A stretch of 32,368 nt of DNA from Segatella copri (GTDB lineage: Bacteria; Bacteroidota; Bacteroidia; Bacteroidales; Bacteroidaceae): contig NZ_VZCB01000063.1 of assembly GCF_009494395.1 (NCBI RefSeq), positions 1 through 32,368 of the forward strand, in the 5' to 3' direction. The notes below the pieces were generated by a model. The model saw only the letters and a list, made by a program, of their open reading frames with translations, had not been told where the DNA came from and made no database searches. Below are positions 16,536-24,564 of the stretch, piece by piece. Position 1 is the stretch's first letter. Every line of letters begins with the position of its first letter. The position numbers and the translations under genes were made by a program.

Positions 16536-17636
16536 TTAATTCATTATTGAATTTAAAATATGGTCAACGATTTCGTCTTTTTTACCATTAATGTAATCAA
16601 GAAATAACTCCTGACCATTTTTTGCAACCTCTTTATATTGCTCGGAACCGACCAACTCAAAGACATCATTAATATTATCAAAATTCCAATCTATAGGAAT
16701 ATAAGTTTCATTCTTGATGAAGAAATTTGGAAATGTATCCATATGATCAACAGTAGGCTTCAACAAAGTAGCACCATAAAAGAAAGACTCAAAATCACGA
16801 TAGCATATTTCTCCCCAACCAAATGGAGATATACATGCCTTAGAGTTTTTCATATACTCTATATACTCTTTATGAGACATTTTTAATCCAGGATTGGGTA
16901 TATTCTTTGACAATTCATTAGCTTTTAAATAATCACATACCTTTAAACGTTGATAGCTAACAAGAGAAGAATATTTAACAGTTCCATTAAAGAATATATC
17001 ATATTGTCGTTCCGTCGAAAATCTTTCAATTTTAGGATAACACATTCCATTTGGTATTAATCTTAGTATTTTAGGACTTAAGAAATCATTTAATCCAATG
17101 TTCCATGAAACTCCTATTTTTCCAATATACTTATCTTGTAAAAGACATTGATGTCCATCATCTGCTGGGGCTTCAACACTTTGTTGCTTAGCATAGAAAT
17201 CAACATAAACACGATCTAAATATAAGTTTTGTTTATATAATGACAAATCATGACATAGCTGTTTTTTCAAATACTTATCGACAACAGGAAGAATATCAAA
17301 CACACAACTACCAGTACTATCTGCAGTATCCAACCATACTAAACGATTAGATTTCGCTTTCAATCTCTTTAACAACTCTATTCTTTCTTCAGAAGCCATT
17401 TTTCCTAAATCAGAAGTAGAGTGATGAAAAGCCAATAGAAGTATATCAAATTCTCGTAGTTTCAAAGCCTCGTCCAGCTGCTTATTACATAATCCTGCAA
17501 CAGGTAAGTAAGAGAGAATATTAAGTAACTCTAACTTATATCCTCTTTCTCTGAAGTATGATTTTAAAGTCAGTATAGCTTTAAGCCATACATATGTATA
17601 AAGCGTACCATCGTAAAGAACTGTTATTTTACGCAT
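16536..17636 (-). CDS. glycosyltransferase of the CgeB/exostosin-like GT-B group
   Basis: 366-residue protein. The C-terminal half has the conserved block ISPFGWGEICYRDFESFFYGATLLKP (about 269-294), in which the Glu and Arg-Asp of GEICYRDFE are typical of Glyco_trans_1_2/CgeB-like transferases; YDIFFNGTVKYSS (212-224) begins the second Rossmann domain. The N-terminal half (MRKITVLYDGTLYTYVWLK...) is a plain alpha/beta domain. It directly follows the CDP-sugar genes (6 bp after the epimerase), so it is the best positional candidate to transfer the CDP-linked 6-deoxyhexose; this is inference. Confidence 0.8.
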   Translation of the reverse strand: MRKITVLYDGTLYTYVWLKAILTLKSYFRERGYKLELLNILSYLPVAGLCNKQLDEALKLREFDILLLAFHHSTSDLGKMASEERIELLKRLKAKSNRLVWLDTADSTGSCVFDILPVVDKYLKKQLCHDLSLYKQNLYLDRVYVDFYAKQQSVEAPADDGHQCLLQDKYIGKIGVSWNIGLNDFLSPKILRLIPNGMCYPKIERFSTERQYDIFFNGTVKYSSLVSYQRLKVCDYLKANELSKNIPNPGLKMSHKEYIEYMKNSKACISPFGWGEICYRDFESFFYGATLLKPTVDHMDTFPNFFIKNETYIPIDWNFDNINDVFELVGSEQYKEVAKNGQELFLDYINGKKDEIVDHILNSIMN

Positions 17637-17642
17637 ACTAAA

Positions 17643-18212
17643 TTACTTTATTCTTTCTATATATTCTTTCAAACTCATCAGATTCTTATCCTTTTCTGAG
17701 ATAATAAGATTCTCGATGCCACCGATCTTCTCAAATGGCCAATCTATACCCATATCAGGATCATTATACATGATGCCAGCATCTCCTTCACCATAGAAAA
17801 CTTCTCCACACTTGTAACTGACTACAGAATCCTCAAGTACAAGGTAACCATGACCAAAGAATTGTGGTACAAAAAGAGTCTTCTGGTTTTCACCTGTTAA
17901 GTCAAATCCTTGCCACTTTCCAAATGTAGGCGAATCTGGTCGAAGATCGATAATCACATCATATACATGTCCACTAATACAACGTACAAGTTTAGCTTGT
18001 TGTTTTACAAGTTGAAAATGCATAGCACGAATCACGCCTTTTTTACTGATTGTATAGAATACCTCCTTCAGTTCATGGTTGATACCATTCTGCTTAAAAG
18101 TATCTATATTGTAATCCTTGACGAAGCCACCACGCTCGTCGGTTGCATAGAAAGGAGTAATTTCGTATGCTCCTTTCATTTCAAGCTCTTTGAAATCAAA
18201 TTTCTGTATCAT
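17643..18212 (-). CDS. RmlC-like cupin epimerase of the CDP-sugar branch
   Basis: 189-residue protein of the dTDP-4-dehydrorhamnose 3,5-epimerase (RmlC) family. RAMHFQ (62-67) supplies the catalytic base H65, FFGHGYLV (118-125) and VSYKC with Y133 complete the site, and ND-P-D-MGIDWP (150-159) is the family C-terminal motif. It is divergent from the canonical rmlC at 28329 and sits behind rfbF-rfbG-SDR, so it probably epimerises CDP-4-keto-6-deoxyglucose at C3 and/or C5. I start it at the ATG at 18212; an earlier in-frame start is a GTG at 18236 that would overlap the SDR gene. Spacing 5 bp after the SDR and 6 bp before the glycosyltransferase. Confidence 0.85.
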   Translation of the reverse strand: MIQKFDFKELEMKGAYEITPFYATDERGGFVKDYNIDTFKQNGINHELKEVFYTISKKGVIRAMHFQLVKQQAKLVRCISGHVYDVIIDLRPDSPTFGKWQGFDLTGENQKTLFVPQFFGHGYLVLEDSVVSYKCGEVFYGEGDAGIMYNDPDMGIDWPFEKIGGIENLIISEKDKNLMSLKEYIERIK

Positions 18213-18217
18213 ATCTA

Positions 18218-19123
18218 TTAAAGGCTTTTGAGCCACTCTATTGTTTTATTTATACCATTATCAAAATCTGTAGATACATATTCACCGATAGCATCTACAA
18301 GATCATCATTACAGAACATATCCATAGAATACTTAATTCCATCATCTGGACGAATTCCAATACCTACTTTATCAGCATATCCCGCTAATTCCCCTATACG
18401 AAGGAGGTATTCCTTCAATTGACGAGGTGAACCAGAACCAATGTAATAGAATGTTTTATTGGTTTCTTTTTCTCCAAGTCGATACACTGCCTCAATTAAA
18501 TCATCAACATAAATGAAATCATAAGGTTGAAGCGCAGGACCAAAAGTAGCCTCATTACCAGTCATTAATTCACCTAGAGTATAACTTACGAGATTACCCG
18601 TCTTATTACCTACTCCATAGATATTAGAGAACTGCATCCATACAAATTGCTGCCCGATGTTCTTACAATAATCTTCCAAGATGAGACGACATGCATGCTT
18701 TGCGACACCATACATCATACCTCCTGATGTTTTCTCTAAATTAGGAAGGCTAAATGTAGCATTTTCTGCAACAGTACCAGCACAGAGAAACTTCTTTACA
18801 TTTAACTTTTTACAGATATCGACACAATCTATTGCCATTTGAATATTAGCAAGCTGAACAGAAGGATTTGCCTTGTCAGCTCCATTCACACCTTTCCAGG
18901 CAAGATGATAAAATGCATCATACTCTTCAACTGGGAGTTTCTCGACAAGGGAAGCATCCACACAGGATTCAATTTTAGTAATGAGTTCACTATCAGGAAG
19001 ACGTTCTCCTTGAAACGTTATATCTACGGCAACAACCTTGATACCATTCGCAACCAACTTTTTGATGAGCGAACTACCTATAAAGCCATTACCGCCTGTT
19101 ACAATTACATTCTTCATATTCAT
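18218..19123 (-). CDS. NAD(P)-dependent SDR (CDP-4-keto-sugar reductase/epimerase candidate)
   Basis: 301-residue extended short-chain dehydrogenase: GGNGFIG (10-16) as dinucleotide loop, AGTVAEN (115-121) placing the active-site Ser/Thr, and YGVAK (138-142) as the Tyr-x3-Lys pair. Following rfbF and rfbG it most likely reduces the C4 keto group of CDP-4-keto-6-deoxyhexose after the RmlC-like enzyme has acted. Abequose, paratose and tyvelose synthases are the familiar relatives, but those need the RfbH dehydrase, absent here. Its ATG overlaps the rfbG stop by one base (TAATG). A second ATG two codons in (19117) is possible. Confidence 0.84.
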   Translation of the reverse strand: MNMKNVIVTGGNGFIGSSLIKKLVANGIKVVAVDITFQGERLPDSELITKIESCVDASLVEKLPVEEYDAFYHLAWKGVNGADKANPSVQLANIQMAIDCVDICKKLNVKKFLCAGTVAENATFSLPNLEKTSGGMMYGVAKHACRLILEDYCKNIGQQFVWMQFSNIYGVGNKTGNLVSYTLGELMTGNEATFGPALQPYDFIYVDDLIEAVYRLGEKETNKTFYYIGSGSPRQLKEYLLRIGELAGYADKVGIGIRPDDGIKYSMDMFCNDDLVDAIGEYVSTDFDNGINKTIEWLKSL

Positions 19124-20190
19124 TATACTTTTAAGAATTCCGAAATCTGCTTATCCATGCAAGCACGAACATCACCTCCTTCAAGCCAAGTCTTGCTCCA
19201 CTCTACAATCTTTTCCATTGCTTCATCAAGATTCCAACGAGGAGACCAGCCAAAGGTTGCCTTCAATTTAGAACAATCCAACTTCAGGAAGTTTGCTTCA
19301 TGAGGTCCTCCATCATATTTATTCACCCATTTCATACCTTCTCCCCATTTGCTGACGAAAAGGTCCACAAGAGCTCCAGTCTGGAAGCAATCAACGTCAT
19401 CAGGACCTACATTATAATAGTCGGCATACTTTTTATCCTCATACTGCTTCATAGCAATCACAAGATAAGCATACAGAGGCTCCAAAACATGCTGATAAGG
19501 ACGAGTAGAATAAGGATTTCTAACTACGATATCCTCATGCTTTTCTGCAGCACGAATACAGTCAGGGATAATACGGTCATTTGCAAAATCACCACCTCCA
19601 ATTACATTACCAGCTCTAGCAGTTGAAATCGGGATGACAGGAAGACCATTATTATCAGTAAAGAACGAACGCTTATATGAATGAGTGACAAGCTCTGAGC
19701 ATGATTTTGAATTAGAGTAAGGATCATAGCCATCTAACTCTTCATTCTCACGATATCCCCAGTTCCACTCTTTATTGAGATATACTTTGTCTGTAGTTAC
19801 ATTAAGGAACGACTTCACGCATTTGTTCTGACGTACACACTCCAAAATATTAACCGTACCCATGACATTTGTTTCATACGTATAAGCTGGATCCTTATAG
19901 GAATCACGAACTATAGGTTGTGCCGCGAGATGAAGAACAATCTCAGGCTGAGCTTCATCAAAGGCCTTTTTAAGTGCAGCCATATCACGAATATCACCAA
20001 TAACAGAATGTACATCACCCTCAATATTAGCAATTTTAAAGAGAGACGGTTCTGTTGGTGCTTCTAAAGAATAACCAGTTACAATAGCTCCAGCATTTGC
20101 AAGTATCTTGCACATCCAGGAGCCTTTAAAACCCGTATGTCCCGTAAGGAAAACTCGTTTTCCTTTATAGAAATCAAATATATTTTCCAT
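19123..20190 (-). CDS. rfbG: CDP-glucose 4,6-dehydratase
   Basis: 355-residue extended SDR that converts CDP-D-glucose to CDP-4-keto-6-deoxy-D-glucose. Features: VFLTGHTGFKGSW (13-25) nucleotide loop, TTDKVY (131-136) as the dehydratase form of the S/T-D-K/E motif, and YSNSK (157-161) as the Tyr-x3-Lys pair. The GHTGFKGSWM start and the YDPYSNSK-x-x-x-E-L block are diagnostic of RfbG over dTDP-glucose dehydratases. It lies 18 bp after rfbF, its pathway partner, and one base overlaps the next gene. Confidence 0.94.
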   Translation of the reverse strand: MENIFDFYKGKRVFLTGHTGFKGSWMCKILANAGAIVTGYSLEAPTEPSLFKIANIEGDVHSVIGDIRDMAALKKAFDEAQPEIVLHLAAQPIVRDSYKDPAYTYETNVMGTVNILECVRQNKCVKSFLNVTTDKVYLNKEWNWGYRENEELDGYDPYSNSKSCSELVTHSYKRSFFTDNNGLPVIPISTARAGNVIGGGDFANDRIIPDCIRAAEKHEDIVVRNPYSTRPYQHVLEPLYAYLVIAMKQYEDKKYADYYNVGPDDVDCFQTGALVDLFVSKWGEGMKWVNKYDGGPHEANFLKLDCSKLKATFGWSPRWNLDEAMEKIVEWSKTWLEGGDVRACMDKQISEFLKV

Positions 20191-20208
20191 TCTTATTAAT
20201 TATATTCA

Positions 20209-21024
20209 TTACTTTGCATAATCTGGAATCTCTGGAATGCTACGATCCCAACGTTTCCAAGGAGCTTTATCTTCTGCAAGAAGTTTCTCAAGAAGAGACT
20301 TCTCACGGATATTGTCCATACACTGCCAGAAACCAGTATGAACATATGACATCAATTGACCTTGTTCTGCCAGCTTAACCAAAGCTGTCTTTTCGAAAAC
20401 ACAAGAGTCTCCACCTTCTAACAAATCAAAAACTTCTGGTTCAAGAACCATGTAGCCTGCATTGATAGGAGAACCATCTAATGCACTCTTTTCACGGAAT
20501 GCACGGACAGCCTGGTCTTTGGTAATATCAAGAATTCCCTTGTCTTGCGCCATCTTAACTGCTGTTAGAGTTGCAAGTTTCCCATGACTCTTATGGAACT
20601 CTATAAGTTTATCAATTTCCACATCGCATACACCATCACCATAAGTCATGAGGAACGTTTCATTTCCTACATATTTTTGAATCCGCTTGATACGTCCACC
20701 AGTCATAGTATTATAACCAGTATCTACAACCGTGACTTTCCAAGGTTCCATATTGGTTTGATGCACTGTCATTTCGTTTTTACCATTACGATAATCAAAA
20801 GTAACGTCAGAATTGTGCAAGAAGTAATTGGCAAACCAATCTTTGATATATTCCTGCTTATATCCTGCACAGATGATAAACTCGGTATGCCCATAATAAG
20901 CATACTCCTTCATAATATGCCAAAGGATAGGCATACCGCCTATCTCAATCATTGGCTTTGGTTTAAACTGAGATTCCTCAGAAATGCGGGAGCCGAAACC
21001 ACCTGCAAGAAGCACAACTTTCAT
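20209..21024 (-). CDS. rfbF: glucose-1-phosphate cytidylyltransferase
   Basis: 271-residue nucleotidyltransferase that makes CDP-glucose from CTP and glucose-1-phosphate. LAGGFGSRISEES (6-18) and KPKPMIEIGG (21-30) form the nucleotide-binding signature in its RfbF variant; MTYGDGVCDV (about 126-135) carries the metal-binding Asp; length equals that of known RfbF proteins. It heads the CDP-sugar set rfbF-rfbG-SDR-epimerase. Upstream is a 296-bp gap with structured element B (21053-21116), only 28 bp before the ATG. Confidence 0.95.
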   Translation of the reverse strand: MKVVLLAGGFGSRISEESQFKPKPMIEIGGMPILWHIMKEYAYYGHTEFIICAGYKQEYIKDWFANYFLHNSDVTFDYRNGKNEMTVHQTNMEPWKVTVVDTGYNTMTGGRIKRIQKYVGNETFLMTYGDGVCDVEIDKLIEFHKSHGKLATLTAVKMAQDKGILDITKDQAVRAFREKSALDGSPINAGYMVLEPEVFDLLEGGDSCVFEKTALVKLAEQGQLMSYVHTGFWQCMDNIREKSLLEKLLAEDKAPWKRWDRSIPEIPDYAK

Positions 21025-21052
21025 ATTTCAAATCCATTAAAAATCATAGAAA

Positions 21053-21116
21053 GGCAGGCTCCACACCAAAAGCGAAAAGTAGCTCATAAATAAATGCTAG
21101 TGGTGCTTCGCCTACC
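21053..21116 (-). repeat. structured intergenic element, copy B
   Basis: Minus-strand arms GGTAGGC (21110-21116) and GCCTGCC (21053-21059) pair with one G-U, followed by an internal loop and CACC/GGTG (21102-21105 with 21064-21067), closing a loop of about 34 nt. The loop segment 21074-21092 matches copy A (7257-7275) at 18 of 19 bases. The G-U pair forms only on the minus strand, the direction of transcription, favouring an RNA role. It precedes rfbF by 28 bp. The rest of the gap to 21320 shows no gene and no TAnnTTTG box. Confidence 0.55.
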
Positions 21117-21320
21117 GAATAATATTCTTATTTTAAATCCACCGTTCTATAGTATTCATCTGCTCAGATACCTTTACTTCTTATCAATAGAGGTCTGATA
21201 GTTCAAGGAAGAAATAATATACCTTCTAAAGATTGATCAAGCATATCTTCGAGATTTATGAAAAAGATACATGGTTGCGTTATCTACACACTATCTAATT
21301 CTGCCTTTATTATTTGTTTT

Positions 21321-22376
21321 TTACAAATAATATTTCTTAAACCATTCGGCAAAGACACGTAATCCCTCACGTAAAGAAGTAGATGGCTTGTAACCAAAAT
21401 CTTCTTCCAAAGGTGTTGTATCTGCATAAGTAACAGGCACATCGCCCGGCTGCATTGCCACCAGTTCCTTGTGCGCCTCAAAGTCATAATCTTCTGGCAG
21501 CACACCGGCACGAATCAGCTCCTCCTGCAGGATGCTTACAAACTCCAGCAGGTTCTCAGGATGTGAGTTGCCAATATTGTAAACCTTATATGGAGGGATA
21601 GGTAAACCGTCCTCGCCATTCTGCTTCTCAGGAGCATGCTGCATCACTCTCACGATGCCTTCCACGATGTCATCCACGTAAGTGAAGTCACGCTTGCAGT
21701 TACCATAGTTGAAGATCTTGATGGTATCGCCCTTTACCAGTTTGTTGGTAAATCCAAAGTATGCCATATCAGGCCTTCCCGCTGGACCATACACAGTAAA
21801 GAATCTCAAGCCTGTACTAGGAATGTTATAGAGTTTAGAATATGCATGAGCCATCAACTCGTTGCTCTTCTTCGTTGCAGCATAAAGACTTACAGGATTA
21901 TCCACCTTATCATCTGTAGAATATGGAACCTTTTTATTGCTTCCATACACGCTACTAGAACTTGCATATACCAAATGCTCTACCTCGTGATGACGGCAAG
22001 CCTCCAGAATGTTATAGAAACCAATGAGGTTGCTCTGAATATAAGCATCAGGATTAGTAATACTATAACGTACTCCTGCCTGAGCAGCAAGGTTGACAAC
22101 CACAGAAATCTGGTTAGCTGAGAAGATTTTCTCGATAATCTCCTTATTGGCAATAGAGTCATGAACAAACGTCCAATCTTTACCCATAGCCTCGATTTCC
22201 TTCAGGCGCTCATATTTGATATTCACATCATAGTAATCTGTAATACTATCAATACCTATTATCTTGATGTTCTCCACATCATTAAACAAACGCTTTACAA
22301 GATTGCTGCCAATAAATCCAGCAGCACCTGTAACAAGGATTGTCTTACCCGTTAAATCTATATTATAACTTACCAT
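21321..22376 (-). CDS. UDP-glucuronate 4-epimerase-like NAD-dependent epimerase
   Basis: 351-residue extended SDR. LVTGAAGFIGSNL (14-26) binds NAD, ASSSSVYG (138-145) and LYAATKK (164-170; Y165, K169) form the active site, and the late MQPGDVPVTYADT block is characteristic of UDP-glucuronate 4-epimerases. It should interconvert UDP-GlcA and UDP-GalA, using the product of ugd, whose stop is nearby: this ATG is 4 bp downstream in the reverse sense of ugd's end at 22381. GC content is higher than in the assembly genes, matching ugd and rmlC. A UDP-GlcNAc(A) 4-epimerase is the main alternative. Confidence 0.88.
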   Translation of the reverse strand: MVSYNIDLTGKTILVTGAAGFIGSNLVKRLFNDVENIKIIGIDSITDYYDVNIKYERLKEIEAMGKDWTFVHDSIANKEIIEKIFSANQISVVVNLAAQAGVRYSITNPDAYIQSNLIGFYNILEACRHHEVEHLVYASSSSVYGSNKKVPYSTDDKVDNPVSLYAATKKSNELMAHAYSKLYNIPSTGLRFFTVYGPAGRPDMAYFGFTNKLVKGDTIKIFNYGNCKRDFTYVDDIVEGIVRVMQHAPEKQNGEDGLPIPPYKVYNIGNSHPENLLEFVSILQEELIRAGVLPEDYDFEAHKELVAMQPGDVPVTYADTTPLEEDFGYKPSTSLREGLRVFAEWFKKYYL

Positions 22377-22380
22377 AATC

Positions 22381-23700
22381 TTAATCTCTTCTAAAAATAT
22401 CTCTAGTATATACCTTCTCCTTTACATCATCCAGGCAGGCATCATAGCGATTGGCGATAATTGCCTGACTCTGCTTCTTGAAGGTATCCATATCATTTAC
22501 TACCTTGCTACCAAAGAATGTACTTCCATCTTCCAAGGTTGGCTCATAGATGACTACCTCTGCACCCTTTGCCTTGATACGCTTCATGATGCCCTGAATG
22601 GCTGACTGGCGGAAATTATCGCTGTTTGACTTCATGGTCAGACGATAGACACCAATCACGCAGTTGTGTTCTTTGCTGGCATCGAAAGTACTATTCTCGT
22701 TATAATAGCCTGCCTTCTGGAGTACGGCATCAGCGATATAGTCCTTACGGGTACGGTTGCTCTCTACGATTGCCTCTATCAGATTCTCTGGAACATCAGC
22801 ATAGTTTGCCAGGAGCTGCTTGGTATCCTTTGGCAAGCAATAACCACCATAGCCGAAACTTGGGTTGTTGTAATGGGTGCCGATTCGTGGGTCGAGACCT
22901 ACGCCATCGATGATAGCCTTGGTATCGAGTCCCTTTACCTCTGCGTATGTATCCAACTCATTGAAGTAGCTTACTCGGAGTGCCAGATAGGTATTGGCGA
23001 AGAGCTTGACAGCCTCGGCTTCCTTCATACCCATGAAGAGGGTATCGATGTTCTCCTTGATGGCACCTTCCTGGAGCAAAGCGGCGAAGGTCTTGGCAGC
23101 TTCCTTCAACATCTCGACATTGGTTACAGACTTGATTGCCTCATTCTCCTCTTCAAACTCAGGGCGCTCGATAATCTTTGGATAGCCTACGATGATGCGG
23201 CTTGGGTAAAGGTTATCATAGAGTGCCTTACTCTCACGAAGGAACTCTGGAGAGAAGAGAAGGTTGAGCTTCTTCACGCCCTTCTTGGCATACTTCAAGT
23301 AGAGGCTGCGGGTGTAACCTACCGGGATGGTGCTCTTAATGACCATCACTGCATCTGGGTTTACCTCCAGAACCAGGTCGATGACTTCTTCTACATGGGT
23401 TGTATCGAAGTAGTTCTTCACTGGGTCGTAGTTGGTTGGTGCTGCAATCACTACGAAGTCTGCATCCTTATAGGCTGACTTGCCATCAAGGGTTGCCACG
23501 AGGTTCAATGGCTTTTCAGCCAAATACTTTTCAATGTAATCGTCCTGGATTGGAGAAATCTTATTGTTGAGTTTCTCCACCTTCTCTGGGATTACATCTA
23601 CTGCTGTTACATGATGGTGCTGAGACAACAGGGTTGCTATGCTCAGACCTACGTAGCCGGTGCCGGCTACTGCTACTTTTATATTCTTAAAATCATTCAT
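22381..23700 (-). CDS. ugd: UDP-glucose 6-dehydrogenase
   Basis: 439-residue UDP-glucose/GDP-mannose dehydrogenase family enzyme oxidising UDP-glucose to UDP-glucuronate. [12 protein letters not shown] (9-20) is the NAD loop, STIPVGYTR (123-131) and [10 protein letters not shown] (148-157) the substrate region, and [13 protein letters not shown] (282-294) contains the catalytic C288. The frame stays open to 23883, but the extension reads through a GC-rich intergenic repeat; I start at the ATG at 23700, where [18 protein letters not shown] matches the family N-terminus. It is transcribed into the epimerase that would use its product. Confidence 0.94.
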   Translation of the reverse strand: MNDFKNIKVAVAGTGYVGLSIATLLSQHHHVTAVDVIPEKVEKLNNKISPIQDDYIEKYLAEKPLNLVATLDGKSAYKDADFVVIAAPTNYDPVKNYFDTTHVEEVIDLVLEVNPDAVMVIKSTIPVGYTRSLYLKYAKKGVKKLNLLFSPEFLRESKALYDNLYPSRIIVGYPKIIERPEFEEENEAIKSVTNVEMLKEAAKTFAALLQEGAIKENIDTLFMGMKEAEAVKLFANTYLALRVSYFNELDTYAEVKGLDTKAIIDGVGLDPRIGTHYNNPSFGYGGYCLPKDTKQLLANYADVPENLIEAIVESNRTRKDYIADAVLQKAGYYNENSTFDASKEHNCVIGVYRLTMKSNSDNFRQSAIQGIMKRIKAKGAEVVIYEPTLEDGSTFFGSKVVNDMDTFKKQSQAIIANRYDACLDDVKEKVYTRDIFRRD

Positions 23701-24197
23701 AATGATATTGTGTTTTATATTATTATTATTTTTTTCTAAAATCAACCCGTCCTTCTTTGTTGATAAAGCGAGCTGCACTCGGCAATTTGAAAGCGAGCTT
23801 TCATTGCACTCATTGGCATCGCTTTTTCCCATTAAAGAAGGAGTTTTTCTACCTCTCCGTCTCTCCTGCAAGGAGAGCTCCACTTTCTCCCCAAGCCCCT
23901 CTTCCTCAGGAAGCGGGGATGTAACCGCCCTACCCGGTGCTCGGAACCGCTACGCTCTAAGGTTGGCGGGCCATCAAAGGTCTCGCCATGTTTTGCGGGA
24001 TGGGACCGTCTTAATCACTACCTTTCATTTTATCCTATTGTATTGGTGAAAGACACACCATTTTGGTTCTCTATAATCTTAGCAGCTTTAGTGCTACTTA
24101 TAGTAATCATTGTAGAATGATGAATGCTCAGTACCTTATCTTGTAACTCTGCATCATCCTCCAATGCTTTTATATTCAAAATGAGGTAATTGATTAT
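23701..24197. other. 497-bp non-coding gap with dispersed repeat copy 1
   Basis: No gene is supported. The stretch 23742-24013 is GC-rich against AT-rich flanks. It contains a perfect hairpin (CTCTCCT at 23861-23867, loop GCA, AGGAGAG at 23871-23877), arms resembling CCTTCTTT...AAAGAAGG around 23752-23841, and a 75-bp core repeat at 23934-24008. The part next to the small LTD-like gene (24014-24197) is AT-rich and featureless to my reading. No clear TAnnTTTG promoter for ugd is visible. Confidence 0.6.
23934..24008. repeat. dispersed intergenic repeat, copy 1 core
   Basis: 75-bp segment that recurs at 29042-29116 in the same orientation and at the same length. Near-identical parts are the first 35 bases (CCGGTGCTC...GGTTGGCGG) and the last 15 (GCGGGATGGGACCG). 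The middle differs. Each copy lies upstream of a minus-strand gene (ugd and rmlC), and the pair bracket the rmlC/phosphoesterase/ATPase/LTD-like block. Confidence 0.75.
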
Positions 24198-24560
24198 TTA
24201 ATCTTTGCTCTCTAATCTATCCCATTCATCATAATGAACTAAAAAGGCTATATCTCGCTCATTATTCCAAATATGATTAAGCATATTCCAATAAAAGAAG
24301 TAGCTAGTTGTACCATTTGCATTTGTTTGTCTTACATCATTACCAACCTTAGTATAGAGAACAACATAGTCACCTTTTCGAACAGGCACATCACCAAAGG
24401 CATAGACATGTCTATTTTTATTGGATAGATTACCATCCTTATCAAATGTGGTATCCAACACTAAATAACGGCACAAATTACAGTCTTCCAAGACTTTGAG
24501 AACTATACGTTCTTCGTCATTGCCTCTATCTTTTATCTCTTGTATTTTTATCTTCATCAT
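24198..24560 (-). CDS. small protein, possible lamin-tail-like domain
   Basis: 120-residue protein from the ATG at 24560 (the next codon is also ATG). The frame is open further upstream but would overlap the ATPase gene; this start leaves 4 bp. The pattern RYLVLDTTFDKDG...HVYAFGDVPVRKGDYVVLYT (31-70) followed by HIWNNERDIAFLVHYDEWD (96-114) resembles a lamin-tail domain, an Ig-like beta fold in which a G-D/x-Y-V-V-L strand and a W-N-N-x-x-D-x-x-x-L strand are typical. That likeness is by eye and moderate. No catalytic motif or signal peptide. As last gene of the phosphoesterase/HSP90-like ATPase block it may be an adaptor or sensor. No polysaccharide role is suggested. Confidence 0.7.
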   Translation of the reverse strand: MMKIKIQEIKDRGNDEERIVLKVLEDCNLCRYLVLDTTFDKDGNLSNKNRHVYAFGDVPVRKGDYVVLYTKVGNDVRQTNANGTTSYFFYWNMLNHIWNNERDIAFLVHYDEWDRLESKD

Positions 24561-24564
24561 ATTT

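Noticed and set aside
22666..23478. 270-codon plus-strand frame opposite ugd
   Set aside because: It mirrors the codon structure of ugd on the other strand, and its protein shows no recognisable motif.
23701..23883. N-terminal extension of the UDP-glucose dehydrogenase (open frame from 23883)
   Set aside because: The extra 61 codons translate a GC-rich intergenic repeat and resemble nothing in the family; the ATG at 23700 matches the normal N-terminus.
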